A stretch of DNA of 64,000 nt from Campylobacter corcagiensis (GTDB lineage Bacteria; Campylobacterota; Campylobacteria; Campylobacterales; Campylobacteraceae), in assembly GCF_013201645.1 (NCBI RefSeq), contig NZ_CP053842.1:248001-312000 (forward strand), written 5' to 3'. Positions within the stretch are counted from its first letter, which is position 1. Every line of letters begins with the position of its first letter. This document shows, piece after piece, positions 26,901-36,824 of the stretch. The notes under the pieces are model-generated. The model had not been told where the DNA came from. It saw nothing but the letters and a program-made list of their open reading frames with translations, and ran no database searches. A program made the position numbers and the translations under genes.

Positions 26901-29900
26901 ATCCAGATCCTGCAAATCCAGATCCTGCAAATCCAGATCCTGCAAATCCAGATCCTGCAAATCCAGATCCTGCAAATCCAGATCCTGCAAATCCAGATCC
27001 TGCAAATCCAGATCCTGCAAATCCAGATCCTGCAAATCCAGATCCTGCAAATCCAGATCCTGCAAATCCAGATCCTGCAAATCCAGATCCTGCAAATCCA
27101 GATCCTGCAAATCCAGATCCTGCAAATCCAGATCCTGCAAATCCAGATCCTGCAAATCCAGATCCTGCAAATCCAGATCCTGCAAATCCAGATCCTGCAA
27201 ATCCAGATCCTGCAAATCCAGATCCTGCAAATCCAGATCCTGCAAATCCAGATCCTGCAAATCCAGATCCTGCAAATCCAGATCCTGCAAATCCAGATCC
27301 TGCAAATCCAGATCCTGCAAATCCAGATCCTGCAAATCCAGTTGATAACAATACTCATTTTATTGTTAAAAATGATGCTACTAGGAAATTAAAAGAGGTT
27401 AAAAAAGGTCAAACATTAAATCTTGTTGATAGTTATACTCCTTTGACAGATGATTTAAAAAGTAACCTAGAAGATAGTGTAAATGGCGATATTGTAACTG
27501 GTATTGTAAAAGGTGATAAAGATAAAGACACTATTCTCATAGTTGATGAAGGTAAAGTTTTAGAGTCTAGATCAACAGATGAGAAAAAAACAACTTTTGT
27601 TGTAGGCAATAAAGCCTCCATGATAGTTAAAGATTCGGCTAGTTTGGATTTTGATAAATTATATGTAGAAAAAGGACAAACTGATGTTGCTATCATAAGT
27701 GGTAAATCAAAAATCGATGAGTTAGAAAACCACGGAAGAGTGGCTATAGGTGGAGAAGGTACTGAAGTTGAGTTTAAAAATATAAATAGCAGCGATACGT
27801 TTAGGGTTGACAATAACGCAAAAGCTAATTCTTCTAATGCAAAATTAGCTAAGCTAGAAGTAAATAATGGTGCTAATTTTATAGCTAAATTGGTAGAAGT
27901 TTCAGTAAGTGCTGGAGTTAATATAGGTTCACTGTTTAAAAGTGATGACATAAAGTCAAAAGGTGATTTTATTGTTCAAGATAACTCAAATGTTGATATT
28001 AAAAATAGTGCAAATTTCAAGAATTTATCCATAACTAAAAACAGCACTGTATCATCTAAGACTACAGATATATCTGGAAATTTAAACCTAGATTCATCTA
28101 TTCTTAAGACAGATGTTCTTAATAGTAACGGTAATTTTATAGCTCAAAATTCTGCTAAAGTTGATACAAAACAAGCAAATTTTAATGGGGATACTATTAT
28201 AGATAATTCAAATTTAAACACAGAGGAGTTTAAATTTGTCAGTAAAGATAAAGAAAATGGCAAAAAGACAAAACTATATATTCAAAACTCTGCTAAAGTA
28301 ACTGCTACATCTTTAGATACAGCAACCATTATAGGTGAAGCTCAAATTTCAGGCAACAAAGCTCCAAGTGGTTCTATAGCTGATCCTAAAGACACCATAT
28401 TCGATAGTAAGCACTTAGTTCTAGGTGATGGTAAATCTAATACAAATATATTATCTGATAGTTCTTTTATAAAAACAGCAAGACTAGAGTTAAATGGTGC
28501 AAATCTATCTTTACAAAATGCTTCAATATTTGAAATAGCAACCAACGATACAGAGATTAATAAAAAAGCATTTGATAGTAAAAGGGAGTCTAAGTTAAAC
28601 ATATATAACTCTACTTTAAAGATTTCTGGTTCAAAAGATCTTATCTTAAACCCAAACAACATAGATGTATCAAGCGCTATATTTGATATAAATAATAAAA
28701 CTACAGTAGCTGATACTGCAACTATAACAGGAAAAGATCTGATTAAGACAGGAAGTGGAGAACTAGCATTAACTAGTAAATCTAAAAAATGGAGCGGTAC
28801 AGATGTTAGGGTTGGAACTCTTAAATTTAGTGGAGATTTGGCTTTAAATAATGATGGTAAAGATTATTTAAGAGTAGCAAATTTATCGGTAGTAAAAGTT
28901 GATGGTAGAGCTACGCTTAATAATAATAAACTTATCATTGGTATAGATGAGACAGTAGATGGTGTAGTAAGAACTGGGGTTTTAAAAGCCAATGAAGTAG
29001 ATGTTAATGGTGCTATGTTGTTTGTAGAGGCTCCTGTTAGAGAAACTATTATTAAATCAAATGAAATATCAGGATATTTGGATGCTGGTAAGATTACTGG
29101 TAAATTTATGAAGTTAGATACAAATATGGCATTGTTTAATCTTGACTTTAAAAATGGAAATCAAGGAGTTTTATCTGTGTTGGCAAATCCTACGATGCTT
29201 AAGCATGCCAAAGATAACTCTTTAACATCCTTACTATCTCTAGCTTCAGCTATTGATGATACAATCACTAAAGATAATACTTTAATGATGATTACAAAAG
29301 GTGGTCAAAAAGATGCTTTGCTTGATATGCAACCGCTTCTTTCTGGTCAAGCTATAAAGGTAATAGCTGATGCATCAGCTCAAGTTAAAGAAAGTATCCT
29401 GCAAAGAGATACCGATATAAAAGTTAATAGTGGTGTGGAAAATAGTTATAGGGTTTGGGCTAAAATGTCTGGTTCTAAAAGCAAACAAGATAGTTTATCT
29501 AGCGGAGTATTAGGATATGATGCAGACCATTTCCAAACTATAGTTGGAATAGATGGAGATATTGGAGATAATGCTTTATTTGGAATTGCATTTGCTCACA
29601 CAAGAAGCGATGCAGATAGTAAATTAAGAGGTCATAAGTTAGATAGTGATCTTTACCAAATTTATGCATATAGTGATATATACTTTAGCCAGAAGTTAAA
29701 GCTTAATTTATTGGCAAGTATAGGTAGAGCTGAGAATGAAGGTGAAAGAAATATTGGTTTTGCAAATGAAACTCTTAAGTCAAAATATAATAGCAATGTT
29801 TATCAAGTAGGTGCAGGACTTGAATATATAGTTGCTATGTCAACTCAAGCAGCTATTATGCCTTATTTGAGAGCTGATTATACTCGTATAGAAAATGAGA

Positions 29901-30259
29901 GTTATCAAGAAAAAGGAAGTAAATCTTTAGCTTTAAATATTCATAAACAAGATTATGAGTCGCTTATGGTTGAAGCTGGACTTAGAGCTATATATAGACC
30001 AAACAAATATTTCAGTATGTATGCTAGAGCTGGTGTTGGTATGGAACTAATGGATGATGATACAACTATACATGGTATACTTCGTGGATCAAAATTTGCT
30101 CAAAGATCTGAGATTGATAATGACTTTGCTATACTTATGTCCTTAGGTCTTATATACTCTCCATCAGATAGATTTAACCTAAGCCTAGGGTATAATACAG
30201 ACTTTAGAAAAGGCTATATGAATAATGCAATTATGTTAGGAGCTGAGTACAAGTTTTAA
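23996..30259 (+). CDS. Subtilisin-like (S8) serine protease autotransporter with pentapeptide repeat linker
   Basis: A 2087-residue type Va secreted protein. Residues 1-20 are a signal peptide; C18 lies in a lipobox-like LIGSC, so it may be lipidated. The S8 protease domain (about 30-470) has the complete triad: D62 (VGIVDSS), H91 (TDHGTHVAG) and S337 (MTGTSMASP), plus the oxyanion Asn in VFANGNQGN. Autotransporter-associated beta-strand motifs occur near 561, 784 and 1585 (GLGTLILSGKNTYKGAT and relatives). Residues 926-1115 are 38 copies of DPANP. The last ~270 residues (from about 1816, NSYRVWAKMSGSKS) form the outer-membrane barrel, ending in YKF. It should cleave itself, other surface proteins or host proteins; the target is unknown. 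It is monocistronic, with its own terminator. Confidence 0.93.
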   Translation: MKKLFTSFAMLILLIGSCYAEISEITKKSYELINIDKVRDDVNPITNKQRWDGSGVTVGIVDSSINSLHPSLDGSNLGQEGYRFPYELTDHGTHVAGLLLGKKFADDEPYGIAHNAKFYNYAFLGENNKNLPNAKIYGFFKNKKDVKIINNSWGASSFPLINGYFRQSRVGNFISYDEIDSKKGFNTPISLNDFSSRIQGNYANQLVALSKENGVLNVFANGNQGNISPATATVVPSYDENIRSWLAVGNINPLNTIKKDDGSIEITNNYKVRWNIDSVYYKEGVDGSMLSSNLFVGSAANYGIMAPGFEIEAANAAYLYRNAFNGRMKYIPMTGTSMASPIVSGAAALVQQKYPFLNGAQVADVLLTTANDNVKLPKLFLKQSDSFTGYYVIYTDPSFVPRLANKEIDINQVKDDLLAIGVDDYEANRILRNPYTDNLETSILALSKEEIIGQGILDVEKALKGLARLDANRLNNKDIYVYDSTKKEFKNLFNNNIKNNTLKGNKVALYTIDTGTDSALVREFSNDIDQRLWKDSLHLDGALNSPKDDMKFISQVGLKKQGLGTLILSGKNTYKGATIAEGGTLSIANQIAGDGYAINGATLKLDGSNVDNLENGTVKIGGNVYIKNKNSILEILNKANISGFVETADNGKIGIRSTSNLKTSSLIVDNSSLEAIKDSSEIDPRKLHESRVINIDSLNQKGNFAINGVTIDVSNSIYTSSARPAPVKFNINNSKLRIGGNGIFKGYNENDTLAISGDAIFDTTKDTSFASKAKILGDGKFIKQGVGNLVLNSNKNWIGGTEIHSGNLVLKGDFKLNDGEKLGIGIINDTKYSKLIADNVNITNGILQIITPATNDVSLYNKNFNPGTGNTGKTIREIIKSELSNRVGEFKEIDRSKVDSKYIVKADYSSNDAVHLNIFDTATYADPANPDPANPDPANPDPANPDPANPDPANPDPANPDPANPDPANPDPANPDPANPDPANPDPANPDPANPDPANPDPANPDPANPDPANPDPANPDPANPDPANPDPANPDPANPDPANPDPANPDPANPDPANPDPANPDPANPDPANPDPANPDPANPDPANPDPANPDPANPDPANPDPANPDPANPVDNNTHFIVKNDATRKLKEVKKGQTLNLVDSYTPLTDDLKSNLEDSVNGDIVTGIVKGDKDKDTILIVDEGKVLESRSTDEKKTTFVVGNKASMIVKDSASLDFDKLYVEKGQTDVAIISGKSKIDELENHGRVAIGGEGTEVEFKNINSSDTFRVDNNAKANSSNAKLAKLEVNNGANFIAKLVEVSVSAGVNIGSLFKSDDIKSKGDFIVQDNSNVDIKNSANFKNLSITKNSTVSSKTTDISGNLNLDSSILKTDVLNSNGNFIAQNSAKVDTKQANFNGDTIIDNSNLNTEEFKFVSKDKENGKKTKLYIQNSAKVTATSLDTATIIGEAQISGNKAPSGSIADPKDTIFDSKHLVLGDGKSNTNILSDSSFIKTARLELNGANLSLQNASIFEIATNDTEINKKAFDSKRESKLNIYNSTLKISGSKDLILNPNNIDVSSAIFDINNKTTVADTATITGKDLIKTGSGELALTSKSKKWSGTDVRVGTLKFSGDLALNNDGKDYLRVANLSVVKVDGRATLNNNKLIIGIDETVDGVVRTGVLKANEVDVNGAMLFVEAPVRETIIKSNEISGYLDAGKITGKFMKLDTNMALFNLDFKNGNQGVLSVLANPTMLKHAKDNSLTSLLSLASAIDDTITKDNTLMMITKGGQKDALLDMQPLLSGQAIKVIADASAQVKESILQRDTDIKVNSGVENSYRVWAKMSGSKSKQDSLSSGVLGYDADHFQTIVGIDGDIGDNALFGIAFAHTRSDADSKLRGHKLDSDLYQIYAYSDIYFSQKLKLNLLASIGRAENEGERNIGFANETLKSKYNSNVYQVGAGLEYIVAMSTQAAIMPYLRADYTRIENESYQEKGSKSLALNIHKQDYESLMVEAGLRAIYRPNKYFSMYARAGVGMELMDDDTTIHGILRGSKFAQRSEIDNDFAILMSLGLIYSPSDRFNLSLGYNTDFRKGYMNNAIMLGAEYKF
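26771..27340 (+). repeat. Tandem repeat, 38 identical copies of a 15-bp unit
   Basis: The unit GATCCTGCAAATCCA is repeated 38 times without a single mismatch (570 bp), in frame, encoding Asp-Pro-Ala-Asn-Pro each time. As the unit is a multiple of three, gain or loss of units changes linker length but not the frame. All other frames on both strands are also open over this stretch, which explains long spurious reading frames there. Confidence 0.98.
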
Positions 30260-30279
30260 CTAAATTGTTTATAGAATAT

Positions 30280-30311
30280 GTAAAAGCTAGATTTTTAGAT
30301 TTAGCTTTTAC
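30280..30311 (+). terminator. Terminator hairpin after the autotransporter
   Basis: GTAAAAGCTA (30280-30289) pairs with TAGCTTTTAC (30302-30311), loop of 12 bases, 21 bp after the stop. There is no long T-tract after it, so its strength is uncertain. Confidence 0.55.
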
Positions 30312-30428
30312 GCTCTTTGTATAAAAATATATCTATTTACACAAATTTGCTAAAATCATCTTTACAAACTAAGCTTGTTTAAAACTTAGTTTTTGTAGAA
30401 TAACAAAATTCTGTTTTTAAGGTAAGAT

Positions 30429-31259
30429 TTGAAGGATTTTTTTTACGAGTTAGAAGTTAGCAGCGAAAATGCTCTGGAACTCTTTAGTGATTTTGTCTTT
30501 GAATTTGGTGTTATAGGAGTGGAATTTAAAGACAAAAGCTTTATAGTTAGAGACGAAGATAGTTTAGAAAATTTAGAATTTGCTCTTATTAATTATCAAA
30601 AAGAACTTAAAAAAGCTCTAAATTTGGACATTGATCTAAAGCTAAATTCTACAAAACAAAAAAATATCGATTGGATTACTAAATACAAAGAAGGCGTAAA
30701 TCCAATAGAAATTTCTGAGTTTTATATCTATCCTAGCTGGTGCGAGCCAAAACAAGGGCTAAAAAACATTATCATCGATCCAGCACTAGCTTTTGGAAGT
30801 GGGCATCACGAAAGTACAAATATGTGTTTAAATCTCATCTCAAAGTATAAAAATGGCTATAAAACTGCCCTTGATGTGGGATGTGGGAGTGGGATTTTAA
30901 GTATTGCTTTAGCTAAAAGTGGGCTTAAAGTTAGTTCGTGTGATACGGATGAGCAGGCTATAGAAGCAACAAAACAAAACGCTTCTAAAAATAAAATGTC
31001 TTTAGATGAAATTTGGACTGGAAGTATCTCAAATTTAGATAAAACTTATGATTTGGTAGTTGCAAATATCATAGCTGATGTGATTTTGATACTTAAAAAA
31101 GATCTGATAAATGCACTAAATTTAGGTGGAATTTTAATTTTATCAGGAATTTTAAACAGCTATAAAGATAGAATCAAAAACGAATTTAAAGAGCTAAGAT
31201 GCTTAGAAATTTTGGAAAAAAACGAATGGATAAGCTTCGTATTTAAAAAAGAAAGGTAA
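30429..31259 (+). CDS. prmA: Ribosomal protein L11 methyltransferase
   Basis: SAM-dependent methyltransferase that trimethylates ribosomal protein L11 in the cytosol. The 276-residue protein has the PrmA-type N-terminal domain and then [19 protein letters not shown], the SAM-binding [18 protein letters not shown], and the NPPY-like catalytic segment [11 protein letters not shown]. Start is TTG 30429 with a TAAGGT ribosome-binding site. It is followed after 4 bp by ftsH, a gene pair common in epsilonproteobacteria. Confidence 0.93.
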   Translation: MKDFFYELEVSSENALELFSDFVFEFGVIGVEFKDKSFIVRDEDSLENLEFALINYQKELKKALNLDIDLKLNSTKQKNIDWITKYKEGVNPIEISEFYIYPSWCEPKQGLKNIIIDPALAFGSGHHESTNMCLNLISKYKNGYKTALDVGCGSGILSIALAKSGLKVSSCDTDEQAIEATKQNASKNKMSLDEIWTGSISNLDKTYDLVVANIIADVILILKKDLINALNLGGILILSGILNSYKDRIKNEFKELRCLEILEKNEWISFVFKKER

Positions 31260-31263
31260 GAAT

Positions 31264-33207
31264 TTGAACAATAACTTTAATAATAAAAACAACCAAAATA
31301 ACGGTCAAAACAACAACAATAATAATAACTTTTTTAATCAAAATCCAATTATTACATTTTTAATTTTTGCGGTTTTGATGATAGCTATTTTTAGGGCAAT
31401 GTCGCCAGATAGTGGAATAATGGGCAGTAGCGGTGCAAATAGACAAATTGCTTATTCTGAGTTTAAAAGCTTAATAGAAAACAAGCAAATTTCAAAGGTG
31501 ATGATAGGTCAAACTCAAATTAAAGGCGAGGGAAATGGCGAGGTTTATACTGCTAACCGCGTTCAAGATCCAAATTTAACCGTTATGCTTGACTCTCAAG
31601 GAATTCCCTACTCAGCATATAATGAGAGAAATCCGCTTATGGATATGATTTTTAGTTGGGTGATTCCTATTTTTATATTCTTTGCAATCTGGATGTTTTT
31701 AGTAAGTAGAATGCAAAAAAGCGTTGGCGGTGGAATTTTAGGTGTAGGAAGTTCTAAAAAGCTTGTAAATTCAGAAAAACCAAATGTGAAATTTGATGAT
31801 GTTGCTGGTGTTGAAGAGGCAAAAGAAGAGGTTCAAGAGATTGTGGATTATCTAAAAAATCCAGAAAAATATCTCCGTTTAGGAGCTAAAATTCCAAAAG
31901 GAATCTTACTAGTTGGACCTCCAGGAACTGGTAAAACCTTGCTTGCTAGAGCTGTCGCAGGAGAAGCTGATGTTCCGTTTTTTAGCATTTCAGCATCAAG
32001 TTTTATAGAGATGTTTGTTGGAGTTGGCGCAAGTAGGGTAAGAGATCTTTTTGAAAATGCTAAAAAAGAAGCACCGTCAATTGTTTTTATAGATGAAATT
32101 GATGCCATTGGAAAGAGTAGATCAAGTAGTCCAATGGGTGGAAATGACGAAAGAGAACAAACCTTAAATCAGCTTTTAAGCGAAATGGACGGTTTTGATG
32201 CTGATAAAAGCCCAGTTATTGTTATGGCTGCCACAAACCGTCCTGAAATTTTAGATGCTGCACTTTTAAGACCTGGTAGATTTGATAGACAAGTTTTAGT
32301 TGATAAGCCCGACTTTAAAGGCAGAATGGATATCTTAAAAATTCATATGAAAGATGTTAAATTTGCTGATGATATTGATATTGAAGAGATTGCTCGCCTT
32401 ACAACAGGTCTTGCTGGAGCAGATCTTGAAAATGTGGTAAATGAAGCTGCTCTTTTAGCAGGAAGAGAGTCAAAAAAGGCTGTAACTCAAGCTGATATGG
32501 TAGAAGCGGTTGAAAGAAGTATCGCTGGACTTGAGAAAAAATCGCGTCGTGTTAATCCAAAGGAAAAACGCATCGTTGCTTATCATGAGTGCGGACATGC
32601 ATTAATCGCAGAAGTTACAAAAGGAGCTAAAAAAGTTACAAAAGTCTCTATCATACCTAGAGGATTAGCAGCTCTTGGCTATACACTTAACACTCCTGAA
32701 GAGAATAAATTTCTTATGCAAAAGCATGAACTTATAGCTGAAGTTGATGTGCTTTTAGGTGGTCGTGGGGCTGAAATGGTATTTATGGAAGATATCTCTA
32801 CTGGAGCTAGCAATGACTTAGAGCGTGCAACGGATATCTTAAAAGCTATGATTTCAATGTATGGTATGAGTGATATAGCTGGACTTATGGTTTTAGAAAA
32901 GCAAAGGAACAACTTCTTAGCGGGTCAAACTATAAAAGACTATAGTGAAGATATGGCACAAAAGGTAGATGAAGCAGTTAGGCTTAAGCTAAAAGAGAGA
33001 ATTGATGAGGTTGTAAAGACAATAACTGAGTATAAACCAGCTATTGAAAGTATGGTGGCAGCTTTATACAAAGAAGAGACTATAACTGGTGAGCAAGTTA
33101 GAGAAATTATTGCAAATTTTGAAAAAGAAGCTGGACTTCAAAGTAGGCTTGTTTCTGAAACGACTGAAGAAAATGAAGATATAGAAAAGGCAAAGCATAA
33201 GGTATGA
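31264..33207 (+). CDS. ftsH: ATP-dependent zinc metalloprotease FtsH
   Basis: Hexameric inner-membrane AAA+ protease that degrades membrane and regulatory proteins. The 647-residue protein has two N-terminal membrane helices (about 29-46 and 122-143) around a periplasmic domain, the AAA+ module with [17 protein letters not shown] and the second region of homology [20 protein letters not shown], and the zinc site H441-E-C-G-H445. The first 27 residues are unusual: 18 of them are Asn, a low-complexity cytosolic tail. Start TTG 31264 lies 4 bp after prmA; the end overlaps pssA by 4 bp. Confidence 0.97.
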   Translation: MNNNFNNKNNQNNGQNNNNNNNFFNQNPIITFLIFAVLMIAIFRAMSPDSGIMGSSGANRQIAYSEFKSLIENKQISKVMIGQTQIKGEGNGEVYTANRVQDPNLTVMLDSQGIPYSAYNERNPLMDMIFSWVIPIFIFFAIWMFLVSRMQKSVGGGILGVGSSKKLVNSEKPNVKFDDVAGVEEAKEEVQEIVDYLKNPEKYLRLGAKIPKGILLVGPPGTGKTLLARAVAGEADVPFFSISASSFIEMFVGVGASRVRDLFENAKKEAPSIVFIDEIDAIGKSRSSSPMGGNDEREQTLNQLLSEMDGFDADKSPVIVMAATNRPEILDAALLRPGRFDRQVLVDKPDFKGRMDILKIHMKDVKFADDIDIEEIARLTTGLAGADLENVVNEAALLAGRESKKAVTQADMVEAVERSIAGLEKKSRRVNPKEKRIVAYHECGHALIAEVTKGAKKVTKVSIIPRGLAALGYTLNTPEENKFLMQKHELIAEVDVLLGGRGAEMVFMEDISTGASNDLERATDILKAMISMYGMSDIAGLMVLEKQRNNFLAGQTIKDYSEDMAQKVDEAVRLKLKERIDEVVKTITEYKPAIESMVAALYKEETITGEQVREIIANFEKEAGLQSRLVSETTEENEDIEKAKHKV

Positions 33208-33914
33208 AAAAACCTGATAATATAGCTTATGTTTTACCAAATTTGTTCACAGCATCAAGCTGTTTTTTTGGGATATTAAGCGTAATAGCATCTATTAATG
33301 ACAACTTTGAAAAAGCTATAATTTATATATTTATATCTATGGTTTTAGATGGTCTTGATGGTAGGGTTGCAAGATTAACTCATACCACATCTGAGTTTGG
33401 CGTAGAGTTTGACTCACTTTGCGATTTGGTAGCTTTTGGCGTTGCACCTGCTATGCTTTTTTATTGTACAATGGGGGCTGAGTACGGTAGGTTTGGCATT
33501 TTGGCAAGTGCTTTATTTGTAGTTTTTGGAGCTATAAGGCTTGCAAGATTTAATGTCACAACTATGCTAAATGAGCCAAATGTCTTTATCGGTCTTCCTA
33601 TTCCTCTTGCTGCTGTTACGGTAGCTTCTTGGATATCCCTTCATATAAAATTTGACTTTGGAGTTGGTGGGCTTTACACTACCATTATGGTAGGGCTTTC
33701 ACTTCTTATGGTGAGCAATATCCGCTATCCAAGCTTTAAAAAGATAAATTTTGATAAGACAAAATTTAGAAAAGCTTTTGTTATAGCTATTTTGGTTTTA
33801 GCAGTCTTATATCTAAAGCCATCTGAATTTTTAGCTTTTGCTACGCTATGCTATATAGTTTATGGAATTTCCAGAACTATTTTTAAGCTCTATGTTAAGA
33901 AAAAGAGTATATAA
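33204..33914 (+). CDS. pssA: CDP-diacylglycerol-serine O-phosphatidyltransferase
   Basis: Inner-membrane enzyme making phosphatidylserine, the precursor of phosphatidylethanolamine. The 236-residue protein has the CDP-alcohol phosphatidyltransferase signature [26 protein letters not shown] (D-G-x2-A-R-x8-G-x3-D-x3-D pattern, with VARLTH) and six to eight membrane helices. The ATG overlaps the ftsH stop. Confidence 0.95.
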   Translation: MKKPDNIAYVLPNLFTASSCFFGILSVIASINDNFEKAIIYIFISMVLDGLDGRVARLTHTTSEFGVEFDSLCDLVAFGVAPAMLFYCTMGAEYGRFGILASALFVVFGAIRLARFNVTTMLNEPNVFIGLPIPLAAVTVASWISLHIKFDFGVGGLYTTIMVGLSLLMVSNIRYPSFKKINFDKTKFRKAFVIAILVLAVLYLKPSEFLAFATLCYIVYGISRTIFKLYVKKKSI

Positions 33915-33944
33915 TCAATAAAATTTATTATTTAGGAAAAAATT

Positions 33945-35459
33945 ATGGATAAAAATAGAATCATTGTTTTTGATACAACACTAAGAGATGGCGAACAAAG
34001 CCCAGGAGCATCTATGAATACTGAAGAGAAAATCCGCCTTGCTTTACAGCTTGAAAAACTTGGTGTTGATGTTATAGAAAGTGGTTTTGCAGCGGCTAGT
34101 AAAGGGGATTTTGAAGCTGTAAATATGATAGCAAAAGAGGCAACTACAATAAATGTATGTTCTCTTGCTAGAGCGGTTGAAAAAGATATCAAAGCAGCAG
34201 CAGATGCTATAAATCCAGCTAAGAATAAAAGAATTCATACCTTTATTGCTACAAGTCCAATTCACATGGAATTTAAACTTAAAAAAACACCCGATGAAGT
34301 GATAAAATCTGCTATAAATGCAGTAAGCTATGCAAAAAGCTTAGTTGATGATGTTGAGTTTAGTTGTGAAGATGCTGGAAGAAGTGATATAGGCTTTTTA
34401 AAAGAGATTGTTGATGCAGCAATCAGTGCTGGAGCAAGAACTATAAATTTACCTGATACTGTTGGATACAGACTTCCAAGCGAAATGTATGAGATGTTTA
34501 AGGCTATGAGCGAATTTGTAAATGGTAGAGCCATACTTTCAGCTCATAATCACGATGATTTAGGTTTAGGTGTAGCAAATACTATGGCTTGTATAGAGGG
34601 TGGAGCAAGGCAAGTAGAAGTTACTATAAATGGCTTAGGTGAGCGTGCTGGAAATACCGCCCTAGAAGAGATTGTGATGATTTTAAAAACAAGAGCTGAC
34701 AAATATGCACCACTTTATACCGGTATAAATTTTAAAGAAATTTACCCAAGTTCAAGACTTGTATCAAGTATCACAAGCATTGAACCACAGCCAAACAAAG
34801 CCATAGTTGGAAAAAATGCCTTTGCTCATGAGAGTGGTATACATCAAGATGGAGTGCTAAAGCATCCTGAAACTTATGAGATTATTAAAGCTAGCGATGT
34901 TGGATTTAAGCAAGATAGTGGGCTTATTTTAGGTAAACATAGTGGTAGAGCTGCATTTAAAGATAAACTTAAGAATTTAGGTTATGAAGTAAACGAAGAT
35001 GAGCTAAATGCTTTATTTGTTAAATTTAAAGATTTGGCTGATAAGAAAAAAGATATTTATGATGAAGATATTAGAGCTTTGGTTACAAATGAGATTACAA
35101 AGGTAGAGAAATTTTATGAAATTATCACACTATCAACTAGCTCTTGTAACAAAGGTCACTCTGGAGCAGTCATTACTATCAAGCATGGCGAAAATGAACA
35201 AAGCGATGCATCTATTGGAAATGGCTCAGTTGATGCGATATTTAAAGCTATTGATAGAATTTCAGGTATCAAAGGAGAGCTTAAGGACTATCAAGTAAGA
35301 GCTGTTAGTAAGGGCAAAGATGCTTTAGCTAGAGTTGATGTTAAAGTTAAATTTGCTGATATGACGACGATAGGACATGGACTTGATGTTGATACGATGC
35401 TTTCAAGTGCCAAAGCTTATGTAGGAGCACTTAATAGCTATCTAAATATGACAAAATAG
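33945..35459 (+). CDS. leuA: 2-isopropylmalate synthase
   Basis: First committed step of leucine synthesis: acetyl-CoA plus 2-oxoisovalerate. The 504-residue protein has the HMGL-like barrel ([16 protein letters not shown], the metal-binding [15 protein letters not shown], and [20 protein letters not shown]) and a C-terminal regulatory domain for leucine feedback (from about 400, [20 protein letters not shown]). It follows pssA by 30 bp and ends at a strong terminator. No leader peptide or attenuator is visible. Confidence 0.96.
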   Translation: MDKNRIIVFDTTLRDGEQSPGASMNTEEKIRLALQLEKLGVDVIESGFAAASKGDFEAVNMIAKEATTINVCSLARAVEKDIKAAADAINPAKNKRIHTFIATSPIHMEFKLKKTPDEVIKSAINAVSYAKSLVDDVEFSCEDAGRSDIGFLKEIVDAAISAGARTINLPDTVGYRLPSEMYEMFKAMSEFVNGRAILSAHNHDDLGLGVANTMACIEGGARQVEVTINGLGERAGNTALEEIVMILKTRADKYAPLYTGINFKEIYPSSRLVSSITSIEPQPNKAIVGKNAFAHESGIHQDGVLKHPETYEIIKASDVGFKQDSGLILGKHSGRAAFKDKLKNLGYEVNEDELNALFVKFKDLADKKKDIYDEDIRALVTNEITKVEKFYEIITLSTSSCNKGHSGAVITIKHGENEQSDASIGNGSVDAIFKAIDRISGIKGELKDYQVRAVSKGKDALARVDVKVKFADMTTIGHGLDVDTMLSSAKAYVGALNSYLNMTK

Positions 35460-35462
35460 CTC

Positions 35463-35493
35463 AAAGCTACAAAATTTTGTTTTGTAGCTTTTT
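35463..35493 (+). terminator. Intrinsic terminator of leuA
   Basis: AAAGCTACAAAA (35463-35474) pairs perfectly with TTTTGTAGCTTT (35480-35491), loop TTTTG, and ends in a T-run. It lies 3 bp after the leuA stop. Confidence 0.85.
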
Positions 35494-35553
35494 GTTATAT
35501 AAAAGTTTCCTAGACTCTATATACTTTGGTTAAATTTAACTAAAGGAGAGTCT

Positions 35554-36786
35554 ATGAGAAAAGTTATCTTGGGTTTTGTGGTTATTACTTCATCACTTTT
35601 AGCTAGTGATTTAAGCCAAATAAATAAAAAAGTTGAGATTGGCATAAGACCATTTTATCTAGTAAATGCTATGAAAGATAGCCCTTTAAAAAGTGAGTTA
35701 AAAGAGTGCTTAAATAAAAAAGAGTTTGTAAAAAGTGACTTTGTCATCGGTCATAGGGGCTCGCCACTAGCATTTCCAGAACATACAAAAGAAAGCTACA
35801 TCGCAGCAGCTAAAATGGGAGCTGGAGTTTTAGAATGCGATGTGGCTTTTACAAAAGATAAAGAGTTAGTTTGCAGACACTCTCAGTGCGACCTTCATAC
35901 AACGACAAATATTTTAAAAACAGATTTAGCAAAAAAATGCACTCAAAATTTCAAACCTGCCAAATTTGATGAAAACGCAAAACTAATAGAAAAAGCAAGT
36001 GCAAAGTGCTGCACAAGTGATATAACTTTAGCTGAGTTTAAAAGCTTAAAAGGTAAAATGGATGCCTCAAATCCAAATGCTACAAATTTAGACGAGTACA
36101 TAAACGCAACTCCTTCGTGGAGAACAGATCTTTTCTCGCAAGACGCTACGCTTTTAAGCCACAAAGAAAGCATTGAGCTTTTTAAAAATCTTGGAGTGAA
36201 AATGACTCCTGAGTTAAAATCTCCAGAAGTTAAAATGCCTTTTGATGGGGACTATACGCAAGAAAAATACGCACAACAACTCCTTGATGAGTATGAGGAA
36301 GTAGGAATTGATCCAAAAAATGTATATCCACAATCATTTAATTTAAGTGATGTTAAATACTGGGTTAGCAAAGGTGGAGAATACGGCAAGCAAGGTGTTT
36401 ATCTAACAGAGTTAAACGAACCTGATACGATGAAAAAGTATGAAGATGAAGTTTTAGAAATCAAAAAAAGTGGCATTAAATACGTCGCACCTGCACTTTT
36501 TATGCTAGTTAGCTTAGATGAAAATAAAAAGCTAATTGCGTCAAATTATGCAAAAATGCTAAAAGATTTTAATATAATTTCTTGGAGTTTAGAGCGTTCT
36601 GCTCCTCTTAAAAACGGCGGAGGTTGGTATTATACAGGGCTTGATGAGTGGATTTATGGTGATGGAAATATCTATGAGTTAGTTGATGTTTTAGCTCAAG
36701 ATGTTGGCATAATGGCACTTTTTTCAGACTGGCCTGCGACAGTTACATTTTATGCAAATTGTAAAAATACAAATAAAGAAAAATAA
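35554..36786 (+). CDS. Glycerophosphodiester phosphodiesterase, exported (GlpQ-like)
   Basis: Hydrolyses deacylated phospholipid headgroups to glycerol 3-phosphate and an alcohol. The 410-residue protein has a signal peptide (KVILGFVVITSSLLAS) and the GDPD TIM barrel: VIGHRGSPLAFPEHTKESY (catalytic His), LECDVAFTKDKELVCRH (metal-binding Glu/Asp and second His), MTPELKSPE and a late WSLERS. It is longer than bacterial cytosolic GDPDs (about 250) and contains an insert rich in Cys (CKHTTCD-like pairs), fitting the periplasmic subclass. It is flanked by hairpins and is probably monocistronic. Confidence 0.88.
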   Translation: MRKVILGFVVITSSLLASDLSQINKKVEIGIRPFYLVNAMKDSPLKSELKECLNKKEFVKSDFVIGHRGSPLAFPEHTKESYIAAAKMGAGVLECDVAFTKDKELVCRHSQCDLHTTTNILKTDLAKKCTQNFKPAKFDENAKLIEKASAKCCTSDITLAEFKSLKGKMDASNPNATNLDEYINATPSWRTDLFSQDATLLSHKESIELFKNLGVKMTPELKSPEVKMPFDGDYTQEKYAQQLLDEYEEVGIDPKNVYPQSFNLSDVKYWVSKGGEYGKQGVYLTELNEPDTMKKYEDEVLEIKKSGIKYVAPALFMLVSLDENKKLIASNYAKMLKDFNIISWSLERSAPLKNGGGWYYTGLDEWIYGDGNIYELVDVLAQDVGIMALFSDWPATVTFYANCKNTNKEK

Positions 36787-36792
36787 ACTTTT

Positions 36793-36816
36793 GATACCTA
36801 AATAAATTTAGGTATC
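36793..36816 (+). terminator. Hairpin between the phosphodiesterase and HAD genes
   Basis: GATACCTAAAT (36793-36803) and ATTTAGGTATC (36806-36816) form a perfect inverted repeat 7 bp after the stop. It ends 9 bp before the next ATG and has no long T-run after it. Confidence 0.6.
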
Positions 36817-36824
36817 ATCTTAGG

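Noticed and set aside
26771-27340. Possible CRISPR array
   Set aside because: Units are contiguous 15-mers without spacers and lie inside a coding frame.
26741-27392. Long open frames on both strands through the repeat array, giving proteins of WICRI, QDLDL, FAGSG or LQIQI repeats
   Set aside because: They only reflect the stop-free 15-bp unit in other frames. The frame of the autotransporter is the only one that continues on both sides with signal peptide, protease and barrel domains.
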